Positions 45,546 to 59,000 of a stretch of 64,000 nucleotides of DNA are shown in pieces. The notes under the pieces were generated by a model, which saw only the letters and a program-made list of their open reading frames with translations, made no database searches and was not told where the DNA came from. Origin of the DNA: Symsagittifera roscoffensis (lineage: Eukaryota; Xenacoelomorpha; Acoela; Convolutidae); assembly GCF_963678635.1 (NCBI RefSeq), contig NC_087062.1:40912672-40976671 (forward strand), written 5' to 3'. A program made the translations under genes and the position numbers. The number at the start of each line of letters is the position of its first letter. Within the stretch, counting starts at the first letter, position 1.

Positions 45546-48534
45546 TTTCGCCGTTATCCTATCCAAATTTAATCAAATTTGATTTGAAATTCTGAAAATT
45601 GTTGTTTTCCTCATTTTCCTTCTCTAAAGATTTGTGATTCACAAATGATTCAAAGCTCAGCATTGCCTGTGCTTGAATTCAAATTTTGAAATGATTTGAA
45701 AGTAATAAGACAAAAAAGAAACCTAGGGATTGAGAACTTAGAAAGGGTTTCAAGTTTCGTTTGTGACTTGTGATGTTTTGCCGCGTGGGTTTCGTCAAAG
45801 GTTGGTTAAATTACGAAAATGGGTTCTGTTTGAGCAACCATTTGAAAACGAGCTTGAACTAGACCAAGGTTGAGTAATTCAAAATTGATTACAAACAAAT
45901 TTTTATTTGAAGTAGTACAAAATAGATTGAATTTCTATCCTTTTCATCGTCTAGTGGATATATGGTCTGAAAATTGTCTTAGCTAAAAAGCTTTCCTTCT
46001 ACAATTGATAAGCTTTGTAATCCCTAGAGAACAGTTGGTGACGTAGCGCTAATTGTGCTGTTTGCGACTTGGTGAAAAACAGAGGCATCAAAAGTTGAAA
46101 ACTGCAGTCGTAGCTAAATCGCTGCTTTTTATTTGTTTTTCAAAGTGTGTACAAAGTAGCAATAAGCAGTAGCCGCCACCACAGGAACAGGAAAAGAAAA
46201 ATATAATTGCAGTGTTTTGTTTGCTATACAATTATACTAATGGAATGATTCCTCTCGTGCCCAAGCGTTACCCGTTAGTCTGCCATCTGAAAACAAGACA
46301 ATGCCAGAATTGCTTCGATGGATGTTAAAACCAACGACCGCAAACACACAAAAAAAACAGGTTATCAGACAGTTCGGTCATTACGATTTTTCATAATTTT
46401 TTTTACTATAAAACAAAAAGGAAATAATGTGCCAAAAGACAAATATTAAATCCTTATAGTGCCATTTAATTTTTCTACGTCATGCCATTCGAAAGAAGAC
46501 GCTGGTCTTTTGGACGCCATTTGCATTAGTGGGACAGGGCAGTATTGGAGCGGTCATGTTAATGATTTTCACGCTTCATTTTTTCTCTGTTCAAGAAGTA
46601 CTCTAATCATTAACGAATTCGATCTGTCTTAAGTGCTTCAATTATTCTCGTTTAATGTGGATGTTAAGTTTCTTACCTTAGATGGATATTAATCTATATA
46701 GAAGTCTTACATGGTATGAGCGGGTATGATTAACACATCTCTCTATTTACTTCAAATGCCGCCAACTGTATCATTTTGTTTCCTGTGTCACTTGTTGTAC
46801 TGTTAGTCTTCTTGTTCACACCCGTCATTTTCACCCTAACCAACAACTCATTTCCCCAACTTTTCTTACCCAGTGTTTGTGCACTAGTTTTCAACTATCA
46901 GGTAACTTGATTATCTTTGCTGTCGTCATAGCTTGGCTCAAATCCACATTTGTACAATACAACTCAAAATTTTTGCTCTCTTCCAGTAGCTTGGCTAAAA
47001 TGTTATTTTTTATACAGCTTCTTTCGATTTGATTCTAAAGTTGTTGCTTAGAAATTTTGGAGGCATCGATTCATGCGGTTTTTAAAATTGAAATTATCTC
47101 ATTTCATCAGCAAAAGTATTGGAACCTGGTACTTTCGTTAAATATAGTGTTAACAGAATGGTCAAGAACAGTGTTTGAAAGCAATGCTAGTTTTAAAACT
47201 TGCTGTTTTTGGAAGCAGTCTTGTATTTGATTTTGTCTTGTTTGCAGAGAGGTCTTGTGAATGATTTGTCTGATGTAGGTAGAGTTTTTGAAAATTTAAT
47301 CGACTGTTTTCTCAGTTCGACCAAATTGATTTTCCTAGCGCTTTTCGAACACTATAAAAACCCTGTTTTGACAAAAACATTGCGCCGCAGTCAAATTTTT
47401 GAAAAAACAGGCGCTTTCAGGCACTCTTTTGAAAATTTTGACCAATACATTGCGTTTTTTTTGGCGCGCGCTGGTCTTCGAAATTAGTATATATTGGCGC
47501 CTTAATAAAATTTTAGGGTTGGTCAAGCGAAAATGGATGTCATAAAATCATACCAAAGAGGAGTTTGTGTGCGCTTTAAAGAATTTATATATGGTTGTCG
47601 ATATATTTAAGAGCGGCGATTTCTTCAGCACTTAAGACTATTCCATTTTAAACGTGCCCATCAATTCTGTGCAAGACTCAAATTCAATACTTTCTTTTAC
47701 TTAAAAAGCCGAAACTGTCACCCTGAGACTAGCAGTTTTTACCCTGACACGTGTAGTCTTGATTAATTGAATCGAATTTTAAAGAAAGTCAGGGAATATT
47801 TGTGCTCGTTGTATTCACATAAACTATATTGCATTTTTAACGGAACTCTGTGTACAATCTGAAAGATATTGATGCCCTGTTTGCAATGTTTTGCGTGTTT
47901 AACAATGGCCAATATGGGGTAATGTAAATGGGTAGTCGTATCAGCGCCAAATTAATCCGGCTCAGAAATCATGTCAAACTGAATAAGGGCAGCAACTTGA
48001 TCCAAATAAAGCGCTACTACATGAGATTATAACTACTATTTAACTTGACTTCGCGGGCGGTGAGAACGTTTACAAAAAAATGAATTTTCTAAAAAATCAA
48101 TCATTTATGAACCAAAAGCTAGACAAATACTTCACCGATGAGTTTAGTTCTCGGTTGTTTTTATCTGAGCGTTTTAATTTCTATGTTACATCTAAAGTTA
48201 ATTTTCAAACCGGGGCTTTTCATTATGCAACGCAAGAAAAATTGTCTGAACAATAGTTTGTTTGGGAATTTATAACCCATCTGTCTTGAAGCCGTTTCAA
48301 CCTTGATTCGGATACGGTGCCGTGAAATGGGACAGGCTCAATTTCAGGCTCATCATGTTCTGCGCTGCTCGGATCACTTAGTGTTACTGGATCTTTTCAG
48401 CAATTCCGAGATCAAGAGTTTTATTATCGGTAACTAAACTTTTTCCCGTAACCAACTTTTCTTACAAATCTGCAAGAAATTGAACTTGCTTTGTTATTGA
48501 ACCTTAACTACTTCCACGGGCCTTCCCACTTGGT

Positions 48535-51500
48535 CTAGAAGTGAGACGGTTGCCTTCACAGCGTATGGTCTGAGGTTTGAGTCCCGTATGTATGAATAAA
48601 GTTTTTTCTGGGGAAATTTGAATTATCGTGGCTGTTGATGTCGGCTTATATTTGGTCAGCTTAGTTGCTAAATCATAGATTTTTCTTGTTCTGTAGATAA
48701 TTTTGATTGCAGTTGCAAGTGATGATGATTTATTCCTGTAATTTGTTAATTTACTAGCCCTGACCTTTTTTTTATACTTTTTTCGCCTAAAAGCTTTATT
48801 CGGCCTAAATAGTTCCTTTCGGCTTTTGTTTCCTTGGTTCAGTCATTTTATTTTGTGTTGTTTGAATAGCAAAAATTGATAATTATTTTTGGAAAAATAA
48901 TAATTCATGTCGGTTGTGATTAAACTTCAAGTTTTAAAACTTAATTTCTCAAATTTTGTATGATTATTTTCTAGGTTTTTTCTTTCATTTGTCGGCTTAG
49001 TGACCGCTCTGTAACTGGCGGTTTTAGGACGATTCGTAACTATATATGTGACTACTAGGTTATTTTAATTGGCGGTTTTTAGGATGAGGCAGTATTTAGG
49101 ATGAGGTTGTTGGGATGAGGGCCAGTGGCGGTATTTGGGATGTTCTGTTAATCTCTAAATTTTGACCTCAAAGTTCTGTTAATCTCTATAATCTGTCTTA
49201 ATTAAGTTGCATTATCAGCATACAAGATTACCAATTCAAACTGTTCTGGACTTAATCTTGAATTTCCTATCTCCGAATTCATTAAACTTTGGATTACCAT
49301 TCGGATTAGAATAAGAATATTGCTGGAAATATTTTAATCTCGCACTAATTTGAAGATATTGCGATGAAGTCTAATTGAAATGAAATTTACCTAGAAGTGA
49401 GACGGTTGCCTTCACAGCGTATGGTCTGAGGTTTGAGTCCCGTATGTATGAATAAAGTTTTTTCTGGGGAAATTTGAATTATCGTGGCTGTTGATGTCGG
49501 CTTATATTTGGTCAGCTTAGTTGCTAAATCATAGATTTTTCTTGTTCTGTAGATAATTTTGATTGCAGTTGCAAGTGATGATGATTTATTCCTGTAATTT
49601 GTTAATTTACTAGCCCTGACCTTTTTTTTATACTTTTTTCGCCTAAAAGCTTTATTCGGCCTAAATAGTTCCTTTCGGCTTTTGTTTCCTTGGTTCAGTC
49701 ATTTTATTTTGTGTTGTTTGAATAGCAAAAATTGATAATTATTTTTGGAAAAATAATAATTCATGTCGGTTGTGATTAAACTTCAAGTTTTAAAACTTAA
49801 TTTCTCAAATTTTGTATGATTATTTTCTAGGTTTTTTTTTTTTCATTTGTCGGCTTAGTGACCGCTCTGTAACTGGCGGTTTTAGGACGATTCGTAACTA
49901 TATATGTGACTACTAGGTTATTTCAATTGGCGGTTTTTAGGATGAGGCAGTATTTAGGATGAGGTTGTTGGGATGAGGGCCAGTGGCGGTATTTGGGATG
50001 TTCTGTTAATCTCTAAATTTTGACCTCAAAGTTCTGTTAATCTCTATAATCTGTCTTAATTAAGTTGCATTATCAGCATACAAGATTACCAATTCAAACT
50101 GTTCTGGACTTAATCTTGAATTTCCTATCTCCGAATTCATTAAATTTTGGATTACCATTCGGATTAGAATAAGAATATTGCTGGAAATATTTTAATCTCG
50201 CACTAATTTGAAGATATTGCGATGAAGTCTAATTGAAATGAAATTTACCTAGAAGTGAGACGGTTGCCTTCACAGCGTATGGTCTGAGGTTTGAGTCCCG
50301 TATGTATGAATAAAGTTTTTTCTGGGGAAATTTGAATTATCGTGGCTGTTGATGTCGGCTTATATTTGGTCAGCTTAGTTGCTAAATCATAGATTTTTCT
50401 TGTTCTGTAGATAATTTTGATTGCAGTTGCAAGTGATGATGATTTATTCCTGTAATTTGTTAATTTACTAGCCCTGACCTTTTTTTAATACTTTTTTCGC
50501 CTAAAAGCTTTATTCGGCCTAAATAGTTCCTTTCGGCTTTTGTTTCCTTGGTTCAGTCATTTTATTTTGTGTTGTTTGAATAGCAAAAATTGATAATTAT
50601 TTTTGGAAAAATAATAATTCATGTCGGTTGTGATTAAACTTCAAGTTTTAAAACTTAATTTCTCAAATTTTGTATGATTATTTTCTAGGTTTTTTTTTTC
50701 ATTTGTCGGCTTAGTGACCGCTCTGTAAATAGCAAACGCTCATTTAATGCTGGTAGTTGTGTTTCTCGATAGTTTTTCTTCATCTTGATTTGTCCGTCTC
50801 ATTTTCGATTTACTAGCCGACGATGATACAGCTGGGCTTAAAACATTAAGAGTTTAAACGGTGCACTGAATAGGCGCGCAATTTGGTGTCTGCTGGTCAT
50901 TGGAATCCAGAGACAAGTCTTGAGATATTTTCCAAATTCTAGGCAGATTCCGCTTACAAATTTTCCGTGCAAAGTTACGATTCCGTGCAAAGTTACGATT
51001 AACGTAAGCTTTGCCTGTTAATTTGTTTTGTCGTGGATTCCGCAACGAGCGAATATAGCTTGTTGTTCCGGAAATTCGCATATGTAAGCGAGTTCCGCAA
51101 TTTGTAAGCGGATTCCGCAAATGTAAGCGCATTCCGCAAATATAAGTGGATGCCGTAGTTTTGTTTATTATACTGAACTAAACCAGATCTTTCGTGAACA
51201 ATTAAGCAATATAGCTAGAATTAAAATTGAGCAAATTCGGAACCTAAAAGCAAGGATTTAACCATTTCAGTTGAAAGCAATAACAAATTTTTAATCATTG
51301 TTTGACAAAAATTGTGGATTACCCCGGTAGTGTTTTGAATAGATTTCCGGGCAATCTGTTTTGAAGATAATGAATTAGGAAAAACGTCGCTTTAAAACCG
51401 AATAAGCAAAATCATTATTTAGGATTAGCGGGTTTTTAGTGTGACCTTGTACTATGTATGTTTTTTATGTGTCTATAACCACTGGCGGTTTTAGGACGAT

Positions 51501-51858
51501 TCGTAACTATATATGTGACTACTAGGTTATTTCAATTGGCGGTTTTTAGGATGAGGCAGTATTTAAGATGAGGTTGTTGGGATGAGGGCCAGTGGCGGTA
51601 TTTGGGATGTTCTGTTAATCTCTAAATTTTGACCTCAAAGTTCTGTTAATCTCTATAATCTGTCTTAATTAAGTTGCATTATCAGCATACAAGATTACCA
51701 ATTCAAACTGTTCTGGACTTAATCTTGAATTTCCTATCTCCGAATTCATTAAACTTTGGATTACCATTCGGATTAGAATAAGAATATTGCTGGAAATATT
51801 TTAATCTCGCACTAATTTGAAGATATTGCGATGAAGTCTAATTGAAATGAAATTTACC
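48535..51858 (+). repeat. 857-bp tandem triplication containing an S2 SINE
   Basis: Three head-to-tail units: 48535-49390 (856 bp), 49391-50248 (858 bp) and 50249-51858 (1610 bp, containing 752 extra bases). They are nearly identical by eye, differing mainly in T-run lengths and a few substitutions. Each begins inside the tRNA-like head (CTAGAAGTGAGACGGTTGCC; B box GGTTTGAGTCC at 48574-48584 in unit 1). Each ends in AATGAAATTTAC after a stretch with GGCGGTTTTTAGGATGAGGC. The unit joints share only a CTA. Confidence 0.95.
50729..51480 (+). other. 752-bp segment present only in the third unit
   Basis: Flanked by CTCTGTAA on the left and ACTGGCGG on the right, which are adjacent in units 1 and 2. 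Its start (AATGCTGGTAGTTGTGTTTC, TCGATAG) resembles the S2 tail at 30800. It therefore looks like ancestral sequence deleted from the other two units rather than an insertion. A 19-20-bp array lies at about 51082-51155: four units like TGTAAGCGGATTCCGCAAA, each with a TTCCGC element. The frame on the minus strand at 50854-51132 only reads this array. Confidence 0.75.
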
Positions 51859-53024
51859 TATAAACTATGAATTAGCTTACTTCATTTTTTTTTCATTCAT
51901 TGAGTGTCTGAGATAGGAAAGGTGCTCACTTTTTCAGTAATTCAGAATTAGCTGGTGACTTCAAACTGTTGGCATTAATTGTGAACTGCTGATAGTCAAT
52001 TGTTGGACATCTGGCTGGTGACCCACAAATAATAGATTTAATTCAAAAATGTGATTTCAAGACAAGTATATATGCTACTGGAATGTGCAAACAAAATGCG
52101 GATTCTGCTTACAATGTGCAGATGCCCCTTACAGTTACGGATTCGGCCAGTGTAGTTTTACTTAACACTTAAAATTACTTATTTTTCGTGTTCCTCATAA
52201 TTTATTGGATTTTTTGGAGCAATTTTGAGCGATACAGTGTTTCAGCTATTTGATGGTGGACTCCAAAACAGCCAAGAAGATCAGAGAAAGATAACAATGT
52301 CACGACATATCTGTTTTCGACCTGTTGCGGAATCCGCATAGATTTCACAAAATACAGTTTAGCCTTGTAATGTTAACGCTCCTATGTTTTTTGGTGCGGC
52401 ATATAAGTCCAGCCCTTTCAGTCACGATTCGTATTCCAGAAGATTATTCAGCAAGCTGTCCCAGTCTGAGTTTTTAATTTTCTAATTTATGAGCTAAGAT
52501 TAGATAAGTTGATAGGCCGTCTAGAAAATTATCGATTTCTTAAGGAATCCCGTTTACTACATTTAGCAAAATTCCAAGATCCGCACTTGGTCACCATGAT
52601 GTGTATAAGTAAAGCAACTCAAATATAATTGGTTTTACAATATTTCAAGTTTTAAATCCCTATTCCATACATTAGCCTCATGTTCAAAAATGTAAAAAAC
52701 TGCCCGCTATTTTCAGTGTCGAATGAGCTCGTAAAATATTGATATCAGTTAGTTCTGCCACTAAGGGCGCGTGGTTGTTCTCAAGACCATCCTGATACAG
52801 ACACTCATTGATCAAAGTCGAACTTATGATTACCAATTGGTTCATCTGGCTTCTTTGGCAATTCAGAATATGCGCCGTTACCAGTTTTGAGTCTCTCTCA
52901 GGTGTAAAAAGTGCAATGACGACGCATTTAATTGGTTGCAAATTCGCCACGCGGAAGAATATCGATGATTAAATGCTCCCACTCAATTTATACGGCGTAG
53001 TCTTGGGAGGGACGAAACTATCCT
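51859..53024. other. LARP6: LARP6 5' flank: no gene seen
   Basis: Nothing coding is recognised. AGTCGGCG-type heads are absent. Related GCGGAATCCGC or GCGGATTCTGC elements occur near 52098 and 52323. A CTCF-like CCACTAAGGGCGCG lies at 52758-52771. The 88-codon minus frame at 52684-52950 has ordinary composition but no family resemblance. The transcription start is probably in the last few hundred bases, but no core promoter element could be assigned. Confidence 0.5.
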
Positions 53025-56000
53025 ATGTCCTCTGACAGCGGGTGTCCTCTAAGTGTGTCTGGGTCAGGCAGCTGGAGAGTCCAATCCCCCTCCCCCTCAC
53101 CCGCCCCCTCGTCCCCGAGATCCTTCAGTGGGACAAACACCACACCACCTTCGCCTCACCACCACACCCCTCGTCAAAACCAGCAACAACATTACAATCC
53201 ACGTGCAACGCCCAGTCGAGGGGGACCGGGCGCGGACTTCTTTCAAGAGGCATTTGCTGCTACCCCTTCAGGTGTTTCTCCGCCCCATCACCCCCATTCG
53301 CAGCTGACTGGGAGAACCACTAGGAGCCTGGAAGAGAATCACAACTCAGAGTCCAGTAAGTTCAATGTCAAAATAAATCAATCTAACCACTTCGTCTCTA
53401 TATCTGAGTTTCATGTGCTTGAATTTTTGAGTGTTTTGATTTTGACCAGATACTCTAAAAACAAGGAAATTTCTCTTATGACCTTGAACTGTCAATTTAT
53501 AGGCAACACGTCAATGTTATATTTAATGCATAAATCAACAGTTGTTTTTGTATCCAAAAGGTGCATAACATGTTCGGATGTTCAATTCTCAAAAACAGAA
53601 AAACTTGTTTCAACCTTTTGTGCGAATGATAAGCTGAAGTTTTTAGCATCACTTGGACATGGGAATGTGTGGCGGGATGTTGCGGGCGATTGTGGCGGAG
53701 GACCAGGTGTGGCTATGGGGTCCATTGGAATGGGACTGAAAGGGGAGAGATCTCCTCTTCCGAGGGTCGACGTAGAGATGTATGAAGACACCGACTTAGC
53801 AGACATGCAAGATAAGCATACGAGCAGTAGCAGACTGTCGAGTCTTGACTCAGCCCCCGATTTATCATCTCAATCACAGCCATCTGGCCATCTACATACT
53901 CAATCGTTCTTCAATAGCAGCCCAATTTGCTCCAGCGGAGGACCCCCGACATCCCCATCAACTCTTGGGGCTGCAAGGTCGTCTTTTCAAAGTGGGGCAA
54001 GTAGTAGCAGGGGTGGATCCGCTTTTGATTTGGCTAGTGCGATGTCATCATGCACTGAGCAACACTCCAATAGTTAGTCATGACTTATTTCTTCAGTTTT
54101 TGTAACAACTTCGTTTTTAATTATTTGTTAAGCTCATTTGAAGCGAATGTAAGTAGTTGGAAAATGTCTAATGGAAAAGTCGTCCATGGAAACAGGGAGA
54201 GTTTTCTTGACTTTCGTGTAAATTTTATGAGTTGTATTTTTTCACAGGCGGCGGTCCTATGGGAGGTCTGTTCTCTGATGATGAGTGGACTGCTCCTAGC
54301 CAGGATCTGCAAAGAAGACTGATTGAGCAGATGCAACTCCTTTTCAGTGACGAGAACCTAGTTAAAGATGCGTTTCTGCGCAAACATGTGCTCAAGAACA
54401 AGGACGGATTCGTAAACCTCAAACTCATCACTAGTTTTAAGCGTATCAAGACACTCACAAAGGACTGGCGAACTCTGGCTTACAGGTAGATAATACGCAT
54501 ATATGGTTGGTATGGCACTGGAGCATTATATTAGGGATTTTTGCCAAAAAAAATGGTGCAATTGCGGCTATCTAACACCAGGTCCTAAATGTTCCAGTCA
54601 ACAGCTGTTACAAAACTTCAACTGCTCTAGGAAAAGATTGTAAACCTTGTTCATTGGAACACCATAAATTTGGTATCCGAGATTGCTCTGCGTTTTTAGG
54701 GGCTTACTATGACAATTTAATGATATGCACAATTGGCTCCATCAACTCATTCTCAAAATTCATGTCAAAGGGAAGATTGTCTAAATAGCATTAGCCTTGG
54801 CCACGTTTTCGCTGTCATATTAAATTATTTGCTATTTATAGCATCCAGAATCTTCGACCCGACTCGTTTTTGATGAACCGAGAGCGGACCAAGGTTAAAC
54901 GGACTCATCCGTTGCCAGACTTCGAGGGCGGTCGTAGTAATAGGACAGTGGTTGTATTCAACCTGCCCCCACCTCCTTCGATGGTCAGCAGCATAGCCTC
55001 AGTGGGTCAGTTGTTCGCATCGTGTGGAGAGATGGCCAGCATCCGGATATTGCGTCCCGACAAGCCTCTGCCCAGCGAAATCAGGCGCCACATACAGGTA
55101 ATTGAATCTCTTCGAGTTCAGTTCAGATCACATGATTCAGATATTTCATTTTGAAAAGCTCATCGTTATCAAATCGGAACAAAGTTTTTTTCCAAGTTTG
55201 ATCAGGAACAACTTGTCCAACAAAATCACTGAATCATTTCGGCCAACAATCGGCATATCTGTCCGTCAGATATATGTTGAGAATGTCTGCGATTTGACTT
55301 ATCCTTCTACTTACACACGTTTTTCATTTTTGTGTTTAACTTTTAGTCAACAAAAAAGCAGTGAGGGTAATTTTATGTCCTAAACTATCTGAAATTATGA
55401 TTTATCTGATAAGTTTTCGAGAAAAAAGTCCGTTGTTTCCTCTTTTTCATAGATGATTACATTGCCTGTATGTTGAATTTTCAAATGAATGTTCATGGTT
55501 TCCAAGTGTAATAGAGAAGAGATTGACCGTGGCTAGTCAGCAAAATTTAAGTTTTTGAAAAATAATTTTAAGTTATTCAGTTTTTTTTTAAATTAGATGT
55601 TTTTTTTTCTGCTTAATGAAGTCGCCTTAAGTCGGAAAAACCTGACTTCAGCCATTATAAAAAAAGTAAACTCTGTTTTTTTTTCTACTATTTCTTTCAT
55701 TTAGTCTTGCGAGGTCGCCTATCAAGAAGACACATGCACTGCCGTGATTGAATTCGAAAATGGGGACAGTGTACACCGTGCAGTGGAGCAACAACAGCTG
55801 ATCAACCAGGCACTTAGAGAGACCATGACGCCGGCACATCCTCAGAACCAACAAGTCTCTCCATCCGCCCAGGTTCCACCAGGACCAATCGCAGAATTGC
55901 TGGTACAAGAACTGGATCAAACAAGGAAAACATCTAGTCATGCTTCCTCCCAATCAGCAGGTGTGAAGAAAAGGGTGGTAACTGAGGATTATTCCGAAAT

Positions 56001-59000
56001 GTTAATTAGTAATAATCTAGACACGAGTAAGTTATTTGCTAGTTTGGACAACCCAATCATGGGCAAAATTAAAATTGAATTGCTAACGTTGAATTTGATA
56101 TTCGTGGTAAATTATTGATACTCGTCCTTAGTTGTTCTATTGTGTTAAATTAACTACTTACTTTCTGTCAAATTTTTTAACTAGACTTTATGCAATTTGA
56201 TTAAGAAATCCATTATCTGTTTACTGTGATTTAGGGGGCAATGGGTCGAAGAGACGCAAGAGAATTGAGGAAAAACGACAACTATTTATCAACTCCAGGT
56301 CAGCCGCCATCACCGAATCTCTAGCTGGGGGCTACACGCCTCCACAGCGACATTCGCATGCACAAGGCAATCGAATAATTGGTGGGACAGGGGCTTCTAT
56401 CAAACTAGACGCGAGGAGCTGCATCAGCAGGAGCTACACCTCAACTCCAGCGCCCGGTTCCAATGTGGTAACTGCTTTGACGGATCCTTTCTCAAAAAGT
56501 GCTGCAAATTCACGTTGTGTGTCGCCGAGTGCATTTGGGTTCTCTTCCATCCAACAGCCTCCATCTTCACCTTCAACTGCCACTTTCTGCAAAGTGGTCG
56601 GAGGTTTTGGTCAATTGTCCCTTCCTCAGGATCGCTCGGGTGCCCTGAGTCGCGGGGGCAGCAGCGAGTCTTTATCAGGATCCGAATACAGCGCCCACAG
56701 CCGAGGCAGGACACCTTTCGCTCCGGGCTCTGATCGGATGTTGCGGGCACCGTCAGGTCATTTCTTTTCAGCTAGTGGAACTCGTCATAATACAAATACA
56801 ACAGCATGGAGGGCAGCGGAGGGAGAGAGGGAACGAGGAAGGTTGCAACAGAGTGGCAGTCATTCTTCTCATTTTCTTAGTCCACCTGGAAGTTCTTTCC
56901 AGAGCATATCTTGCTCCAGGTGAGAAAAAAAATGATTTTACTGGAAATAATTTTTTCGGGTCTACGCTTTTTTTCTGTGGTTCAAGAGAGAAGTTGCTTC
57001 GATTGTATTTAACCAAGGAATGTACCTCCAAAATTTTACATGTAATTATAGATATATTGAGTTTTAAAAAAAAAAGTTAGTCACAAAAAATTATAGATGA
57101 AACATAGTCTGTAAATCAGATGGGTAAAAAGAGAGTTGTTGCCTGGCAATTGTAACACTTCTTACGTCATGTGTGTGCAGTCCCTCAGAAGGAGGCAGTA
57201 ACGACCACCTGTCAGGTTGCTCCCGAAGTCAGACCTCATTCAACGTCGTACCTACCCAACACCAACCCCACCAACAGACTAACCATCCACACAACCCCCT
57301 TTCCCCTGGTGGGGGAAGGTGGCTCAGCCCTCACGAGGAGAAAGACAGTCGACAGAGCATGGCTTTACATTTGACCCCTGCAACACACCAACAGCATGGA
57401 CAGAGGAACAGTGGAAGGGGGAAGTTCGAGTACCCAATACATCACTGGAACGAAATGGCCAAGCTAGAAGGTGATTGATTGTATTATTAATTTGGTTTAT
57501 TTACGAACCAGCGCATCCTGGAACTTCGTTAAGCAAGTGGGGATAAATCATGAATACTGCCCGTAGAATAATAAACTCTCTCCATGTGTTATGTCGTAAA
57601 TCGACAGTTTTGGTCATACGATGCCTATCAAGTTTTTCTTTCTATCCTAAGTTCTTTCAAAAATAGCCTCCTGGTAAAAAATTTTGTCAATGTATTACTT
57701 TTATGTTGTGAGAAATAAATGCGAATTAAGATAAAGAGAGTTAGTAGTGTTTCAGCTCCTTCTGCAATCAGCGAAAGACGTTACAGTGACATCCCAGTCC
57801 ACCGAACAACCAGTGGGGAACAGGAGGCTATTATGAGACCCCTGCATCACCACCAGAGCCACTCCGGGGATCCCCTCAGGGGACAGACCGCGGAAGCCAT
57901 GGCACCCAGTCTGATACCCTGGAAGAGAACATCCTTCAGTCTAGATCAGCAATGTCTCTCATCTGTGGGCGTATCAGGATCCCTGGGAATGGGAAGCAGT
58001 GATTCACAGCTTCTTCTTAGTTCACATCATTCGCAGTCGACATCGCCCTCTCCCTCATTTGCGTTTCTAGATGAGGGTAATAGTGATAACATGGGCGGTA
58101 TGGATCCCTTCGTGCGTCTACCGTCGTTGCACTCACATCCCTACTCGTGTGTTCCCTTCCCCTTCATGTCACATCTCCTAAGCCACGGTCAGCACTCCAA
58201 GAGTTTTAATTGTAAAAAAAGCTTCAAAAGTTTGCATAGGAATTTTTAAGAATCGATAAATTGAGTGAAGACTTATAAAGGTCGTAATGATTTTTTTGCC
58301 GGAATCTTCGTTAAAGTTTGTTGAGGGTCAAATTTACTTTTTCGCGGTTTGACTTTTGATTTCTTTTTAAGTTAAGTTCAGTTCAGTTGAAAGGAAGGCA
58401 AACTCCATTAGCGAACATAAAAGTGTTAAGGTCACTAAAAACGTAATTGACTTCTAGTTTCGAAAGAGGGGTGTAATTTTAAGATTTCCCAGCGAAATAT
58501 AAAAATTTTACTGATTGATCCAGAACTTATTGTCTCAAATTGGGTTAATTTTTTATCAAAAAAGTGCCTTCACTAATTTTTTAGAAATTCAAAGAGCTTT
58601 AAGGGCATCTAGTTCTTTTTGAAATTCGAAAGTTGATGTTTGAAATTATTTCAGAAAACATTCAGTATTTTTTGTTCTCTTGCGTTCATTGACTCTTTTT
58701 CAAAGGTCTGTTTCCTATGTTTTTAATGTTCTGTTCATTTCCTTAGTTTAAGGGAAGGCTCTATCGAAAACGAAAAATCGACCAGCAAAAATGTAATTGT
58801 TATGCTTTATCGAACAGCAAAAATGAAAATGTAATAAAAAAAATGTGATTGACTTCTAACTTGAAATGTGGATTTTAATTTTCACAGCCGAATAAAAATT
58901 TATCTATTGATCGAGTTTTCTCAAATTAACTTATTTGTATCAAAAAAATGTCATTCATGAATTGTTCTCGAAATTCAAATAGCCTTGTTTAACCACATGC

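Larger units (their letters stand above)
35984..48530. other. SHB-LARP6 spacer, first part: no gene seen
   Basis: T-rich repeat territory without a supportable gene. Open frames reach only about 105 codons and match nothing. In order it contains S3 remnants (36670, 37870), family B (38150-38900), a hairpin (39181), R1 (39250-39725), S3 (39890), S2 (40026-40370), a hairpin (40644-40682), family A (41215-42480), a tRNA-like head (42985-43040), S3 (43075-43160), family B (43690-44960), an S1 module (45320-45545) and a repeat-pair copy (47290-47490). Nothing is recognised in 45660-47289 or 47491-48530. The end of the SHB 3' UTR is not determined. Confidence 0.65.

Noticed and set aside
50854-51132. 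92-codon minus-strand frame
   Set aside because: Its Arg/Asn-rich repeats are just the translation of the 19-20-bp tandem array.
52684-52950. 88-codon minus-strand frame before LARP6
   Set aside because: No domain or family resemblance, no splice context, and a length that can arise by chance.
53025-54077. A single 350-codon exon
   Set aside because: The frame is open, but 53356-53646 changes to AT-rich, intron-like composition between a GTAAGT donor and a TTTTTAG acceptor in matching phase, so I split it.
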